DNA of 64,000 nucleotides from assembly GCF_017873175.1 (NCBI RefSeq), contig NZ_JAGGJW010000013.1, forward strand, positions 62,001 through 126,000, written 5' to 3'. How positions within the stretch are numbered: position 1 is the first letter of the stretch; each line of letters begins with the position of its first letter. This stretch comes from Neorhizobium petrolearium (lineage in GTDB: Bacteria > Pseudomonadota > Alphaproteobacteria > Rhizobiales > Rhizobiaceae). Made by a program: the position numbers and the translations under genes. Shown piece by piece: positions 51,632 through 59,944 of the stretch. The notes under the pieces are model-generated. The model saw only the letters and a list, made by a program, of their open reading frames with translations, searched no databases and was not told the DNA's origin.

Positions 51632-52438
51632 ATGCGCATCTTCTGGCAGAGCTTTATCGATGCCACCGCGAGTGCCGCCTATATGACGCGGCTCTCGGAT
51701 TATCTGAACGGGATTGCCGAGCCGGGCACAACGGTCGATGTCTTCGGCATCAGCCCGCCGGACAGACATTTCGGGCGGCTAGCGGAATTCCGTTGTGCGG
51801 CGATCGCGATCGATAACGGGCTGGAAGCGGCGAGCCGCGGTTACGATGCGGTGGTCATCGGCCATTTTCAGGACCCAGGTCTCTATGAGCTCAAGTCGGC
51901 GCTCACAATCCCGGTGATCGGCGCGGGCGAGGTCTGCATGCATTACGCTGCCCGGCTCGGCCGACGCATGGCGCTTATCACACTCGATGACGTTTTCCAG
52001 GTCTGGCACTACGAACAGGCCGATCTCTATGGCCTTGGCAATCGTGTGAAGCACGTGGCCGGGCTGAACTGCGAGCCATCCGATTTCAGCGCCGCTTTTG
52101 CAGGAGACAATGAGGCCCGGAAGCGGATGCTTGCGAGCTTCACAGCCCGTGCCGAACCACTGGTTCGCGAGGGGGCGGATGTGGTCGTGCCCGCGGGTGT
52201 GTTGCCGGGCCTGCTGGTCGGCGGCGAATACGGTTTCAAGGTGCTGCACGCGCCGGTCGTCAATACGGCGGCCGTAACGTTGAAAAGCGCCGAAATGGAT
52301 GTGCGGCTACAGAATATCAATGGTATCGAGGTGAGCCGCGGGCCGTTCTGCGCACTCGCCAACGAGCATGCGATCGAAGATTTTCGGACTTTCGTTGCCC
52401 GGGGCCGGGGAGCGCCGCTCTTCCCGAACGGCAACTAG
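51632..52438 (+). CDS. Asp/Glu/hydantoin racemase-family protein
   Basis: A 268-residue two-domain protein of the aspartate/glutamate racemase superfamily, beginning MRIFWQSFIDATASAAYM. The first catalytic cysteine is seen in GAGEVCMHYAA. The usual second one is missing: the matching loop reads VVVPAGVLPGLL. Two cysteines are needed for classic racemisation, so the protein may be an isomerase, lyase or one-base enzyme. Ribosome site GAGGAG is strong. It starts 98 bases from the divergent MarR gene and ends next to the quinone reductase gene (convergent). Confidence 0.7.
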   Translation: MRIFWQSFIDATASAAYMTRLSDYLNGIAEPGTTVDVFGISPPDRHFGRLAEFRCAAIAIDNGLEAASRGYDAVVIGHFQDPGLYELKSALTIPVIGAGEVCMHYAARLGRRMALITLDDVFQVWHYEQADLYGLGNRVKHVAGLNCEPSDFSAAFAGDNEARKRMLASFTARAEPLVREGADVVVPAGVLPGLLVGGEYGFKVLHAPVVNTAAVTLKSAEMDVRLQNINGIEVSRGPFCALANEHAIEDFRTFVARGRGAPLFPNGN

Positions 52439-52442
52439 GGGA

Positions 52443-53369
52443 TCACATCGTCAGCATCAGGCGTCCACGGGAAATGGCGCTTTTTTCAATCAGCCGATGG
52501 GCTTCGGCGGCCTCAGAAAGCGGCATGGTGCGCGCGACCTGGGGTTTCAGTATTCCGGCGCCGGCGAGTTCCATCATCGATTGCAGCGCGGACTTGTCGT
52601 CGCTCACCATGGCGCGGGTGACGGTGACGCCGAATTCGGCGCCGCGATCCCTGATCGGATCGGCGACCAGCCAGACGAGGTGGCCGCCTTTCTTCAGGAC
52701 CTTGTAGGACTTGTCGTGGACTTCACCGCCCATGAGGTCGAAGACGACATCCCGAGCTTTCAGGAGTTCGGAAAAGTCTTCCTGGTCATAGGCGATGATG
52801 CGGTTTGCGCCGAGGCCCAGCACGTAGTCCCGGTTGGTCGATCGACAGGTGGCGGTGACGTCTGCACCGAGGTGGTGGCAGAGCTGGACGAGTAGGCCGC
52901 CCACCGCACCGGCGCCGGCATGCACAAGCACCTTATCGCCGGATCTGACCTCTGCGGCGCGCAGCGCGATCCAGGCGCTGAGGCCAGCATTGGTCAGCGC
53001 CACGGCTTCCACAGTCGAAAGCCTTTCCGGGATAGCGACAGCATGTTTTTCATCGACAGCGATCATTTCCGCATACCCGCCCTGAGCGAAGACGCCGGCC
53101 ATGACGGCAACTCGATCGCCAACCGTGAATTCGGTTACGCCGTTACCGACTGCGACCACCGTACCGCCGGCATCGCGGCCAGGCACACTCGGCATGGGCA
53201 GGGTGAAATGATTCTGCAGATACCCGGCACGAAGCTTCCAGTCGAAGGGCGTTACGCTTGCGGCCTCGATCTTCAGGAGGACCTGGCCAGGCCCGGCGAC
53301 CGGATCCGGCAGGTCGATGTAGTGCATCACATCGGCCGGGCCGTGCTCGCTGTATTGAATGGCCTTCAT
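52443..53369 (-). CDS. Zinc-independent quinone oxidoreductase (MDR family)
   Basis: A 308-residue NADPH-dependent medium-chain reductase. The N-terminal GroES-like part has GPADVMHYIDLPDPVAGPGQVL. The Rossmann motif is VHAGAGAVGGLLVQLCHHLGAD. No zinc-binding cysteine/histidine set is visible, as expected for quinone reductase-type members. It would reduce a quinone or enone. It is the last gene of the HpaI / hydroxyacid dehydrogenase / quinone reductase operon. Confidence 0.85.
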   Translation of the reverse strand: MKAIQYSEHGPADVMHYIDLPDPVAGPGQVLLKIEAASVTPFDWKLRAGYLQNHFTLPMPSVPGRDAGGTVVAVGNGVTEFTVGDRVAVMAGVFAQGGYAEMIAVDEKHAVAIPERLSTVEAVALTNAGLSAWIALRAAEVRSGDKVLVHAGAGAVGGLLVQLCHHLGADVTATCRSTNRDYVLGLGANRIIAYDQEDFSELLKARDVVFDLMGGEVHDKSYKVLKKGGHLVWLVADPIRDRGAEFGVTVTRAMVSDDKSALQSMMELAGAGILKPQVARTMPLSEAAEAHRLIEKSAISRGRLMLTM

Positions 53370-53373
53370 GGTG

Positions 53374-54333
53374 TCATTCCTTGAAATTGACCGGGTATCT
53401 CGGCTTTTCGCCCTTCAACACGGCTGCGACATCCGCAAATACCTTGCTGCGGACTTCGGCATAGCTCTGCGTGGAATAATGCGCCGCGTGGGGTGAGACG
53501 ATCACCTGGTCGAGTGTGAGCAGCGGATTGTCCGGTGCGGGTGGCTCCTTCTCGAACGTGTCGATACCAGCGCCAGCAATATGACCGCTCTGAATTGCCT
53601 CCGCGAGAGCAGTCTCGTCCACGAGCCCGCCCCGCGAGACATTGATCACATATGCGCCCTTTTTCATCTTTCTAAGTGCTTCGATCGAGATGATCTTGCG
53701 GGTCTCGGGCGTTGCCGGAATGTGCAACGAGATGAAATCGGCTTGAGCAAATAGTTCATCCAGAGAAACCGGCCTGGCGCCGGTGGCGGAAATTCGCTCC
53801 GCCGAGATATATGGATCGTAGGCGATGATCTCGTAGCCGAAGGCCTTTGCCTTCATGGCCGTCAGGCGGCCGATCTGTCCGAAGCCGATGAGACCAAGTA
53901 TCTGCTGGTCCGGCCTTGTAATGCCGGCGCCGTCGTCCATGGCGAGCCAGCGGCCCTTGCGCACGGCGCCATCATAGACTTTGAGCTTTCGGGCGAGTGA
54001 CAGGATCAGCGCCAGCGCATGGGTGCTGACCTCATCGATGTTGGAATCCGGCACGTAGGTGACCTGGACGCCGGCTTGAGTGGCTGCCCCGACGTCGATC
54101 GAGTCCAGGCCGACGCCGAAACGACCGATAACCTTGAGGTTCTTGAGCTCCGACAAAACGCGGGCGGTGATCGGCTCGCGCAACACCATCAGTGCATCGG
54201 CATCCCTGGCCTCGGCGATCAATGCTTCCTCGGTCAGCAGGGTCTTCTCCACGAACTCGGCGCCAAGACCTTCGAGATAGGCAAGTTGTTCCGGTTCGAC
54301 GGCTAGCATGCCATCCGTCTTGATGATCTTCAT
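53374..54333 (-). CDS. D-2-hydroxyacid dehydrogenase
   Basis: A 319-residue NAD-dependent enzyme that would interconvert a 2-hydroxyacid and a 2-oxoacid. The Rossmann motif is LGLIGFGQIGRL. The catalytic set is the Arg in NVSRGGLVDE, the Glu in DTFEKEPP and the His in SPHAAHYS, all present. The frame is open to 54690, but ATG 54333 has GAGGTGG upstream. It follows the HpaI aldolase after 10 bases, so it likely handles the pyruvate- or glyoxylate-type product of the aldolase (inference). Confidence 0.85.
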   Translation of the reverse strand: MKIIKTDGMLAVEPEQLAYLEGLGAEFVEKTLLTEEALIAEARDADALMVLREPITARVLSELKNLKVIGRFGVGLDSIDVGAATQAGVQVTYVPDSNIDEVSTHALALILSLARKLKVYDGAVRKGRWLAMDDGAGITRPDQQILGLIGFGQIGRLTAMKAKAFGYEIIAYDPYISAERISATGARPVSLDELFAQADFISLHIPATPETRKIISIEALRKMKKGAYVINVSRGGLVDETALAEAIQSGHIAGAGIDTFEKEPPAPDNPLLTLDQVIVSPHAAHYSTQSYAEVRSKVFADVAAVLKGEKPRYPVNFKE

Positions 54334-54343
54334 GGCCGCCACC

Positions 54344-55099
54344 TCACACTTTGCGGGCGGCAGCAATGCCGGCGGCAAGGCTTCCACCGAGAAACATCGT
54401 GTCGCTGGCGAGCATGAAGAAGCTGATGCCGACTTCGGCCCATCTGCCGACGTCATCTGCCGACGGGCGAAAAATACCGACCGCCTTGCCGGCCTTGCGA
54501 GCGGCGTTGGTGATGGTGGTGATCGCCGCGCTAAGTTTTTCCGCTCCGGCTGGACCCATGGCGTCGATCGAAACGGAGAGGTCGCCGGGGCCGATGAAGA
54601 TAATATCGACGCCTTCGACTGCGGCGATTTCCCCGACATTCGCAAGGCCTTCCGCCGTCTCGATCTGTATCGCCAGAACGAGGCTCTCATTGGCGGCCTT
54701 CAGGTAATCGGGAATGCGGTAGCCATAGGCGGAAGCCCGGCCGGGGCCGACTCCACGTTCGCCGATAGGCGGGTAGCGGGTCGCCATCACGGCGGCTTTG
54801 GCCTGAGCGGAGGTCGAAACGCGTGGAACCAGCACGCCCGCCGCGCCGGCATCGAGCGCTGAGGCGATCCACTCCGATGCGTGGCTCGGAACGCGGACCA
54901 GCGCCGGTATGCGATGGGCGTCAGAAGCCCGCACGAGATTTTCGATCAACTCGCGATCGATCTGCGAGTGTTCCGCATCGATGCACAGGAAGTCGAGCCC
55001 GGTCGCGGCAGTCACTTCGATCGCGACGGGATGGGGAATGGCGGCAAAGGTTCCGATCACCCGTTCATAGCTGATGCACTTCTTGCGGAAATCGCTCAT
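54344..55099 (-). CDS. HpaI/HpcH-family aldolase
   Basis: A 251-residue metal-dependent class II aldolase. The motifs are FLCIDAEHSQ, ALVRVP, ERGVGPGRASAYG, QIETAEGLANV and the metal-binding IFIGPGDLSVSI. Such enzymes split 2-keto-4-hydroxyacids to pyruvate plus an aldehyde, a typical last step of meta-cleavage pathways. ATG 55099 follows AGAGGA; the longer frame is shadow. It is the first gene of its operon, with a good TTnAA-type dyad 70 bases upstream. Confidence 0.87.
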   Translation of the reverse strand: MSDFRKKCISYERVIGTFAAIPHPVAIEVTAATGLDFLCIDAEHSQIDRELIENLVRASDAHRIPALVRVPSHASEWIASALDAGAAGVLVPRVSTSAQAKAAVMATRYPPIGERGVGPGRASAYGYRIPDYLKAANESLVLAIQIETAEGLANVGEIAAVEGVDIIFIGPGDLSVSIDAMGPAGAEKLSAAITTITNAARKAGKAVGIFRPSADDVGRWAEVGISFFMLASDTMFLGGSLAAGIAAARKV

Positions 55100-55168
55100 G
55101 ACAATCCTCTGGAAATTTATTCCCTTTACGCGCTGGCGGTGCACGGCCTCTTGGTGGGCAAAGGAAAG

Positions 55169-55180
55169 TTTAAGCCTAAA
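55169..55180. promoter_or_regulatory. TTnAA-N2-TTAAA operator candidate (one mismatch)
   Basis: TTTAAGCCTAAA, 70 bases upstream of the HpaI aldolase start. It is close in sequence to the site at 45022-45033. Confidence 0.5.
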
Positions 55181-55250
55181 ATTATTGAAGCTGCAAGCCG
55201 AATAACGGAAATGGTGCAGACTAAATTCACCCGTCTGCAGCGGCAGATCA

Positions 55251-55335
55251 GTATACGGAATATAGCGAAATCGATCGATATATGGGCTATTGCAACAATA
55301 ATCCCTTGAAACTTGAAATAAACCGTATACGAATA
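55251..55335. promoter_or_regulatory. Two GTATACG repeats before the first GntR gene
   Basis: GTATACGGAATA at 55251 and GTATACGAATA at 55325, 74 bases apart (about seven helical turns). The second ends 16 bases before the GntR ATG. They are candidate autoregulatory sites for the GntR protein. Between them is TTGAAACTTGAA at 55306-55317, a loose version of the TTnAA dyad. Confidence 0.4.
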
Positions 55336-55350
55336 AACTCGGAGATTTCG

Positions 55351-56058
55351 ATGGTGAAACCGAGCGACAATCTGGTGGATACGGTTTATTCCGACCTGCG
55401 GTCGAAGCTGCAGAGGAGCGCGATTTCCCCATCCGTCAGATTGGTTGACACGGAGATCGCCGCGACAAATGGGATTTCCCGCATGCCGGCCCGCGAGGCG
55501 CTGCTACGTCTGGTGGCAGAGGGCTATTTGATCGGCACCACGCGTGGCTTCGCCGTCAGGGAATTGTCGCTCGAAGATATTTCCGGGCTATTCGAGGTGC
55601 GACGCCAGCTCGAGCCTCGGGCAGCCGCGAGTGCGGCCCGCGACATGACATCAGATATCGAGGAAGAACTCACCGCAGCGATGAACCGAGTGGAACAGAT
55701 GCTCAACAGCAACGATATCTCGGGATTGCTGGCGGCGAATGTGGAATTTCGCAATGCCTGGCTGAAGGCGGTGTCGAACCCGCATATGGCGGCGACCATT
55801 TCCCGCTTCATGGATTATTTCCAGTCAGTGCGGCTCGGTACATTCACCGATCCCGGGACGGCTGAGCGATATATCGACGGCCTTTCCCGGATCTATTCGG
55901 CTTTTCTCGCCCGTGACCCCCTGATGGTCCAGGACCGCATGACGCTTTTCATGTTCGCGGCGGAGGAGGCCTATCTCTCCGTTCGCCGGCGCCAGTTGCA
56001 GGAAGCCGCGGAAACACGCCCCGGCCGAAGAAGAAACACCAGGAGACGAACAGCATGA
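55351..56058 (+). CDS. GntR-family regulator with FCD-type ligand domain
   Basis: A 235-residue regulator. The winged helix is at about 10-75 (DTEIAATNGISRMPAREALLRLVAEGYL) and an all-helical ligand domain follows (EVRRQLEPRAAASAA). ATG 55351 follows GGAG at good spacing; the frame to 55282 is less likely. The C-terminal tail is very basic (RPGRRRNTRRRTA). Its stop overlaps the start of the monooxygenase gene (ATGA), so the regulator is cotranscribed with the genes it most likely controls. Confidence 0.87.
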   Translation: MVKPSDNLVDTVYSDLRSKLQRSAISPSVRLVDTEIAATNGISRMPAREALLRLVAEGYLIGTTRGFAVRELSLEDISGLFEVRRQLEPRAAASAARDMTSDIEEELTAAMNRVEQMLNSNDISGLLAANVEFRNAWLKAVSNPHMAATISRFMDYFQSVRLGTFTDPGTAERYIDGLSRIYSAFLARDPLMVQDRMTLFMFAAEEAYLSVRRRQLQEAAETRPGRRRNTRRRTA

Positions 56059-57149
56059 TCAAGCAGCATCCGCTGAAAGGTCCCAGCAAACTGAAACTCG
56101 GCGTGTTTTCCGCCAATGCGGATGGTGGCCTGGCAATCACTGACGTGCCGGAGCGATGGCAGGCCCGCTGGGAGGACAATCTCAATGCAATTCAGATTGC
56201 TGATCGCGGCGGGCTCGACTTCTTCTTGCCGATCGCCCGCTGGAAGGGTTTCGGCGGCAAGAACAGGGTGCGGGAATGGTCCTTCGAAACGTTCACCTGG
56301 GCGGCAGGACTCGCCTCCGTCACGGAGCGGATCGGACTCTTCATGACTGTGCATGTGCCGCTCGTGCATCCGCTTTATGCGGCAAAGGCACTTGCGACCG
56401 TCGACCATATCAGCAACGGTCGCGCTGGGCTCAACATCGTCTGCGGCTGGAATCCGAAGGAATTCGGTATGTTCGGGGTGCCGCTGGTGGAAAAGGGTTA
56501 TGACCAGGCAGGCGAATGGCTGGAGCTCATGGAGCGAGCTTATACTTCAGACACACCCTTCGACTATGACGGCACCTACTACAAGCTGAGGGATGTCGTC
56601 AGTCGTCCTGCCAGTCTTCAGGCGCCTCGGCCGGTCACCATGAATGCGGCCTTCGGTGGGCCGGGCCGGGATTTCGCTGCCAAGAATTGTGACTATCTCT
56701 TTACCACCTTCACGGAGATTTCCGAGGCCGGAAAACATGTGGAGGACATCAGAAGGCGGGCGGACAAGCTCGGACGGGACGTTGGCGCCTACACGGTCTG
56801 CCACGTCGTCTGCCGTGGGAGCCAACGGGAGGCGGAGGACTATTACGAACGCTACGCCGTGACGTTTGCCGATCACGAGGCGGTCGATGCGCATATGGCC
56901 GGCAAAAAGGAATTCTCTCAGTCGCATGACAAGGATACCTACGACCGCTACCGCAAGCGGTTTGCCGGCGGTGCTGGCGGTTATCCATTGATCGGCACGC
57001 CGGAGAAGATCGCCGAGGACATGATTGCAATTTCCGAGCAGGGTTATTCAGGCATCGCCCTGTCATTCGTGAACTATACCTATGAACTACCCTTTTTCTG
57101 TGATCGAGTGATGCCATTGCTCAGGCAAGCGGGGCTGCGAGTCGAATGA
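56055..57149 (+). CDS. Luciferase-like flavin-dependent monooxygenase
   Basis: A 364-residue FMNH2-dependent oxygenase with a TIM-barrel luciferase fold. Typical blocks are KLGVFSANADGGL, FTWAAGLASVTERIGLF, LNIVCGWNPKEFGMFG and IGTPEKIAEDMIAI. RutA (pyrimidine ring opening) and alkylsulfone or nitrilotriacetate monooxygenases are relatives. A reductase gene overlaps its end by four bases and supplies FMNH2. The substrate is unknown. With the surrounding genes, oxidative attack on an N-heterocycle is one possibility. Confidence 0.82.
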   Translation: MIKQHPLKGPSKLKLGVFSANADGGLAITDVPERWQARWEDNLNAIQIADRGGLDFFLPIARWKGFGGKNRVREWSFETFTWAAGLASVTERIGLFMTVHVPLVHPLYAAKALATVDHISNGRAGLNIVCGWNPKEFGMFGVPLVEKGYDQAGEWLELMERAYTSDTPFDYDGTYYKLRDVVSRPASLQAPRPVTMNAAFGGPGRDFAAKNCDYLFTTFTEISEAGKHVEDIRRRADKLGRDVGAYTVCHVVCRGSQREAEDYYERYAVTFADHEAVDAHMAGKKEFSQSHDKDTYDRYRKRFAGGAGGYPLIGTPEKIAEDMIAISEQGYSGIALSFVNYTYELPFFCDRVMPLLRQAGLRVE

Positions 57150-57655
57150 CGATCAATTCCATTCACGACGAGGTTGAGGCAACGCGGCTTGCCTTCCGCG
57201 ATGGGATGTCGCGGTTGGCCGCTGCAGTCAATATAGTGACAACCGATGGGCCGGGTGGCCTCGCAGGTTTCACAGCGTCCGCCGTCTGCAGCGTAACAGA
57301 TAAGCCGCCGACGCTCCTCGTCTGCCTCAATCGGTCGAGTTCGGTGGCCGGCATGTTCGAGAGGAATCGGGTGCTTTGCGTCAATACGCTGGCGTCCGGT
57401 CACGAAGCAATGTCGAAACTGTTCGGTGGATCGACGCCGCAGGAAGACCGATTTGCTGTCGGCGATTGGATAATGAGCACCACCGGTTCGCCGCGGCTGA
57501 CGGATGCAATCGTATCTTTCGACTGCGAGGTGGAGAGCGCCATCGAAAGCGGGACGCATCACGTTCTGTTCTGCCGAGTCGTTGGCATCGCGTATGGCGC
57601 GGATGACGAAGAAGCGCTCATTTATTTCCGCCGGCGCTACCATCACATCAAATGA
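57146..57655 (+). CDS. Flavin reductase (HpaC/RutF family)
   Basis: A 169-residue NAD(P)H:flavin oxidoreductase. FRDGMSRLAAAVNIVTTDGP, GFTASAVCSVTDKPPTLLVCLNRSS and the C-terminal FRRRYHHI fit HpaC/RutF-type reductases. It provides reduced FMN to the luciferase-like monooxygenase encoded just upstream. The two genes overlap, forming a two-component monooxygenase. A terminator hairpin follows at once. Confidence 0.88.
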   Translation: MTINSIHDEVEATRLAFRDGMSRLAAAVNIVTTDGPGGLAGFTASAVCSVTDKPPTLLVCLNRSSSVAGMFERNRVLCVNTLASGHEAMSKLFGGSTPQEDRFAVGDWIMSTTGSPRLTDAIVSFDCEVESAIESGTHHVLFCRVVGIAYGADDEEALIYFRRRYHHIK

Positions 57656-57688
57656 AAAAGGTCCGGCGGAAGCGCTTCCGCCGGACCT
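57655..57688 (-). terminator. Intrinsic terminator, perfect 30-bp palindrome
   Basis: Bases 57659-57688 form a perfect palindrome of 15 pairs (arm starts AGGTCCGGCGG). On the minus strand it is followed by a T-run from 57659 down to 57655, so it ends the class V PLP gene. On the plus strand it also lies right after the flavin reductase stop and may act both ways. Confidence 0.8.
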
Positions 57689-57695
57689 CACGATT

Positions 57696-58973
57696 TTAGT
57701 TCGTGTTGGCGATAATCTCGCCAAGCACCTTGTCGAAGCGGTCGATCTCTTCCACCTTGTTGTAGTGGACCATGGAAACGCGCATGCAGCCTGTTTCCAT
57801 GGCCAAACCAAGTCGTTTCATCAGGCGTGGCGCAAACATGTGGCCATCGCGGCTGCCGATACTGTTTTTACCCAGTTCTGCGGCGATGTATTGCGGCGTT
57901 AGCCCTGGAATGTTGAAGCAGATGGTTGGGACGCGCCTCTCGATCTGACTTTCATCGGAAATCCCATAAATCGCAGCGCCATGCTTTTTGAGAACCGCGA
58001 GCATCTTTTTTGACAATGTCTGTTCGTAAGCTCGGATTGCGCCCATGGCGGCGGCGATTGCATCACGGCGGGAATGTTGACCTGCTCCCAAGAATTCGTG
58101 GCCGATCTCTTCGAGATAACGAACGGCGGCGTCCATGCCGGCGACGTTTTCATAGGTGAAAGTGCCGACCTCGATCTTGTAGGGAGGCACGTTCGGGATG
58201 AAATCCTCCTTGAACGTCGGCAGTTTGACGAGCGCGTCGTAGCGGCCCCAGAGGAACCCCATATGGGGGGAGAAGTTCTTGTAGCCGGAGCAGACAAGAT
58301 AGTCGCAATCCCAGGTCTGCACGTCGATCAATCCATGTGGGCCGTAATGCACACAGTCGAGGAAGACCTCAGCCCCGGCCGCATGGGCAAGCTTGCCGAC
58401 GGTTGCGACATCGACGATGGTGCCGATCGAATGGGCTGTGACCGTGCAGGCAACGAGGCGCGTCCTGTCGTTCAAAAGCGGCTTCAGATCATCGGTGTGC
58501 AGCATGCCGTCATCGCGCATTTTCCACCAGACGATCTTGGCGCCCTCGGCTTCGAGCGCCAGCCAGGTGGCGATGTCGGCGTCATGGTCCATGTCGGTGA
58601 CGATGATCTCGTTACGCTCCTGCAGCATCTTGGCGATGCCGAGGCTGACGAGCCGGATGAAGGATGTGGCATTGAGGCCGAATGAAATCTCCTCCGGTCG
58701 GTAGGCGTTCACAAGGATGCCGACGCTAGTGCGGGCGTTTGCAACCGTTTGATCGACGCCCTGACTGTGCAGATAGGGCGCCATGCGCTGCACGTTACAA
58801 TCCACGAGATGATTCGCGACCGCATCAACCACCGCCTGGGGTACCTGGGCGCCGCCGGCATTTTCGAAGAAGATGAAGTCCCGGTATTTCTGTAGTGCCG
58901 GAAACTTGGCTCGAATCTTGTCGACTGGAAAAGCCTTGGCGATGTTGTCGCCGGCTGAAACGTGCGTATCCAT
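57696..58973 (-). CDS. Class V PLP-dependent enzyme (cysteine desulfurase-like)
   Basis: A 425-residue aminotransferase-fold enzyme of the cysteine desulfurase-like group. The PLP-binding lysine is in CSGYKNFSPHMGFLWG, the cofactor-holding Asp/His in VFLDCVHYGPHGLID, and the N-terminal block FIFFENAGGAQVPQAV is typical. Members include desulfurases, isopenicillin epimerases and kynureninase-like enzymes, so the reaction is open. ATG 58973 follows GGGAG. It is divergent from a GntR gene, with a GATCAA-type site over its proposed -35 box. Confidence 0.8.
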   Translation of the reverse strand: MDTHVSAGDNIAKAFPVDKIRAKFPALQKYRDFIFFENAGGAQVPQAVVDAVANHLVDCNVQRMAPYLHSQGVDQTVANARTSVGILVNAYRPEEISFGLNATSFIRLVSLGIAKMLQERNEIIVTDMDHDADIATWLALEAEGAKIVWWKMRDDGMLHTDDLKPLLNDRTRLVACTVTAHSIGTIVDVATVGKLAHAAGAEVFLDCVHYGPHGLIDVQTWDCDYLVCSGYKNFSPHMGFLWGRYDALVKLPTFKEDFIPNVPPYKIEVGTFTYENVAGMDAAVRYLEEIGHEFLGAGQHSRRDAIAAAMGAIRAYEQTLSKKMLAVLKKHGAAIYGISDESQIERRVPTICFNIPGLTPQYIAAELGKNSIGSRDGHMFAPRLMKRLGLAMETGCMRVSMVHYNKVEEIDRFDKVLGEIIANTN

Positions 58974-59058
58974 GGAATTCTCCCGGGTATCGGATTGGAG
59001 GAAGGCGGAAGGTGACAAAAACCTCTCCTCGAGTTATCTTCGCCGCCGACAGATGAGC

Positions 59059-59070
59059 ATTTGATCAAAT
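59059..59070. promoter_or_regulatory. ATTTGATCAAAT palindrome, GntR operator candidate
   Basis: Perfect 12-bp palindrome, preceded by GC, in the divergent region between the class V PLP gene and the GntR gene. A second copy lies 38 bases away. Confidence 0.6.
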
Positions 59071-59077
59071 TGTAGGT

Positions 59078-59106
59078 GTTCTATTGTGCCGATAGCATTT
59101 GATCAA
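59078..59106 (-). promoter_or_regulatory. Promoter of the class V PLP gene with overlapping GATCAA site
   Basis: Minus strand, -35 TTGATC (59101-59106), 17-base spacer, -10 TAGAAC (59078-59083). The -35 is part of the second GCATTTGATCAA copy (59095-59106), so the binding protein would compete with RNA polymerase. Confidence 0.5.
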
Positions 59107-59215
59107 GGGGAGAATCGCTTCGAGAAGAAGGTTGCGCACACGGGCGATTACGCTTGAAGAGCAAGGCCTCTTATGCGAGGCCTGGTTGTGATTCGACGGA
59201 TAGCAGAGGGTAAAA

Positions 59216-59902
59216 ATGGCGGATACCGGGCTTTCGAAGGTGACGTCGCGGGTGACGGTTCAGGACACGGTCTATGAACAGTTGCGCCGTGCACTGATGT
59301 GGGGTTCGTTTGCTCCTTCCCAGGCCATTACCATCTCTTCGCTGGCAACCGAGTTCGGCACCAGCCACATGCCTGTGCGCGAGGCGCTTCGGCGGCTTGC
59401 CGCGGAGAACGGGCTGGAGATCGGTCACAATGGCTCGGCGCGAGTGCCGGCCGTTTCACGTCAACGACTTGACGATCTGTGCCAAGCGCGAATCGCGCTT
59501 GAGGGATTGGCGACCGAACTCGCGGCGGCATGTGCGACCAACGAGGACATGGATCGGTTGGAGGCGCTTGCTCGGGAACATGAGGAGACCGGGAAGGCCG
59601 GGGACGTCTATGGTATGTTGCGCAAAAACCAAGCCTTCCATTTCAGCATCTACGAAATGTCGGGCTCGGAAGTGCTGCCGCAACATATTGAAATGTTGTG
59701 GCTGCGTTTTGGCCCCTATATGCGGATGCTGACCAACTATGTGGAAAGGGAATTCGACAAGGGTGTCGTTCATCCCTTCTCCTCCTATCATTTCCAAATC
59801 GTCGCGGCATTGCGCGAGCGAAACGGCGTGCTCGCCCGGGAAATGATGGTGGGCGACATTCTCGCGACGCAAGTGCTGCTGCGAGATATGTGCTCGGAAT
59901 AA
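59216..59902 (+). CDS. GntR-family regulator (FCD domain)
   Basis: A 228-residue regulator with the winged helix at about 15-80 (LATEFGTSHMPVREALRRLAAENGLEI) and an FCD ligand domain after it (ARIALEGLATELAAA, HFSIYEMSG, SYHFQIVAALRERN). AGAGGG precedes the ATG. It is divergent from the class V PLP gene; two GCATTTGATCAA sites lie between them and a third lies at 9262. It probably represses the PLP gene and itself. Confidence 0.9.
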   Translation: MADTGLSKVTSRVTVQDTVYEQLRRALMWGSFAPSQAITISSLATEFGTSHMPVREALRRLAAENGLEIGHNGSARVPAVSRQRLDDLCQARIALEGLATELAAACATNEDMDRLEALAREHEETGKAGDVYGMLRKNQAFHFSIYEMSGSEVLPQHIEMLWLRFGPYMRMLTNYVEREFDKGVVHPFSSYHFQIVAALRERNGVLAREMMVGDILATQVLLRDMCSE

Positions 59903-59924
59903 TCCCGGCGGTATCGCCGGGATT
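59901..59924. terminator. Hairpin between convergent GntR and isomerase genes
   Basis: AATCCCGGCG pairs perfectly with CGCCGGGATT around GTAT, starting at the GntR stop codon. No long T-run follows on either strand. It likely works as a modest bidirectional terminator. Confidence 0.5.
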
Positions 59925-59944
59925 ATGCTCATTCAGTCAGCAGA

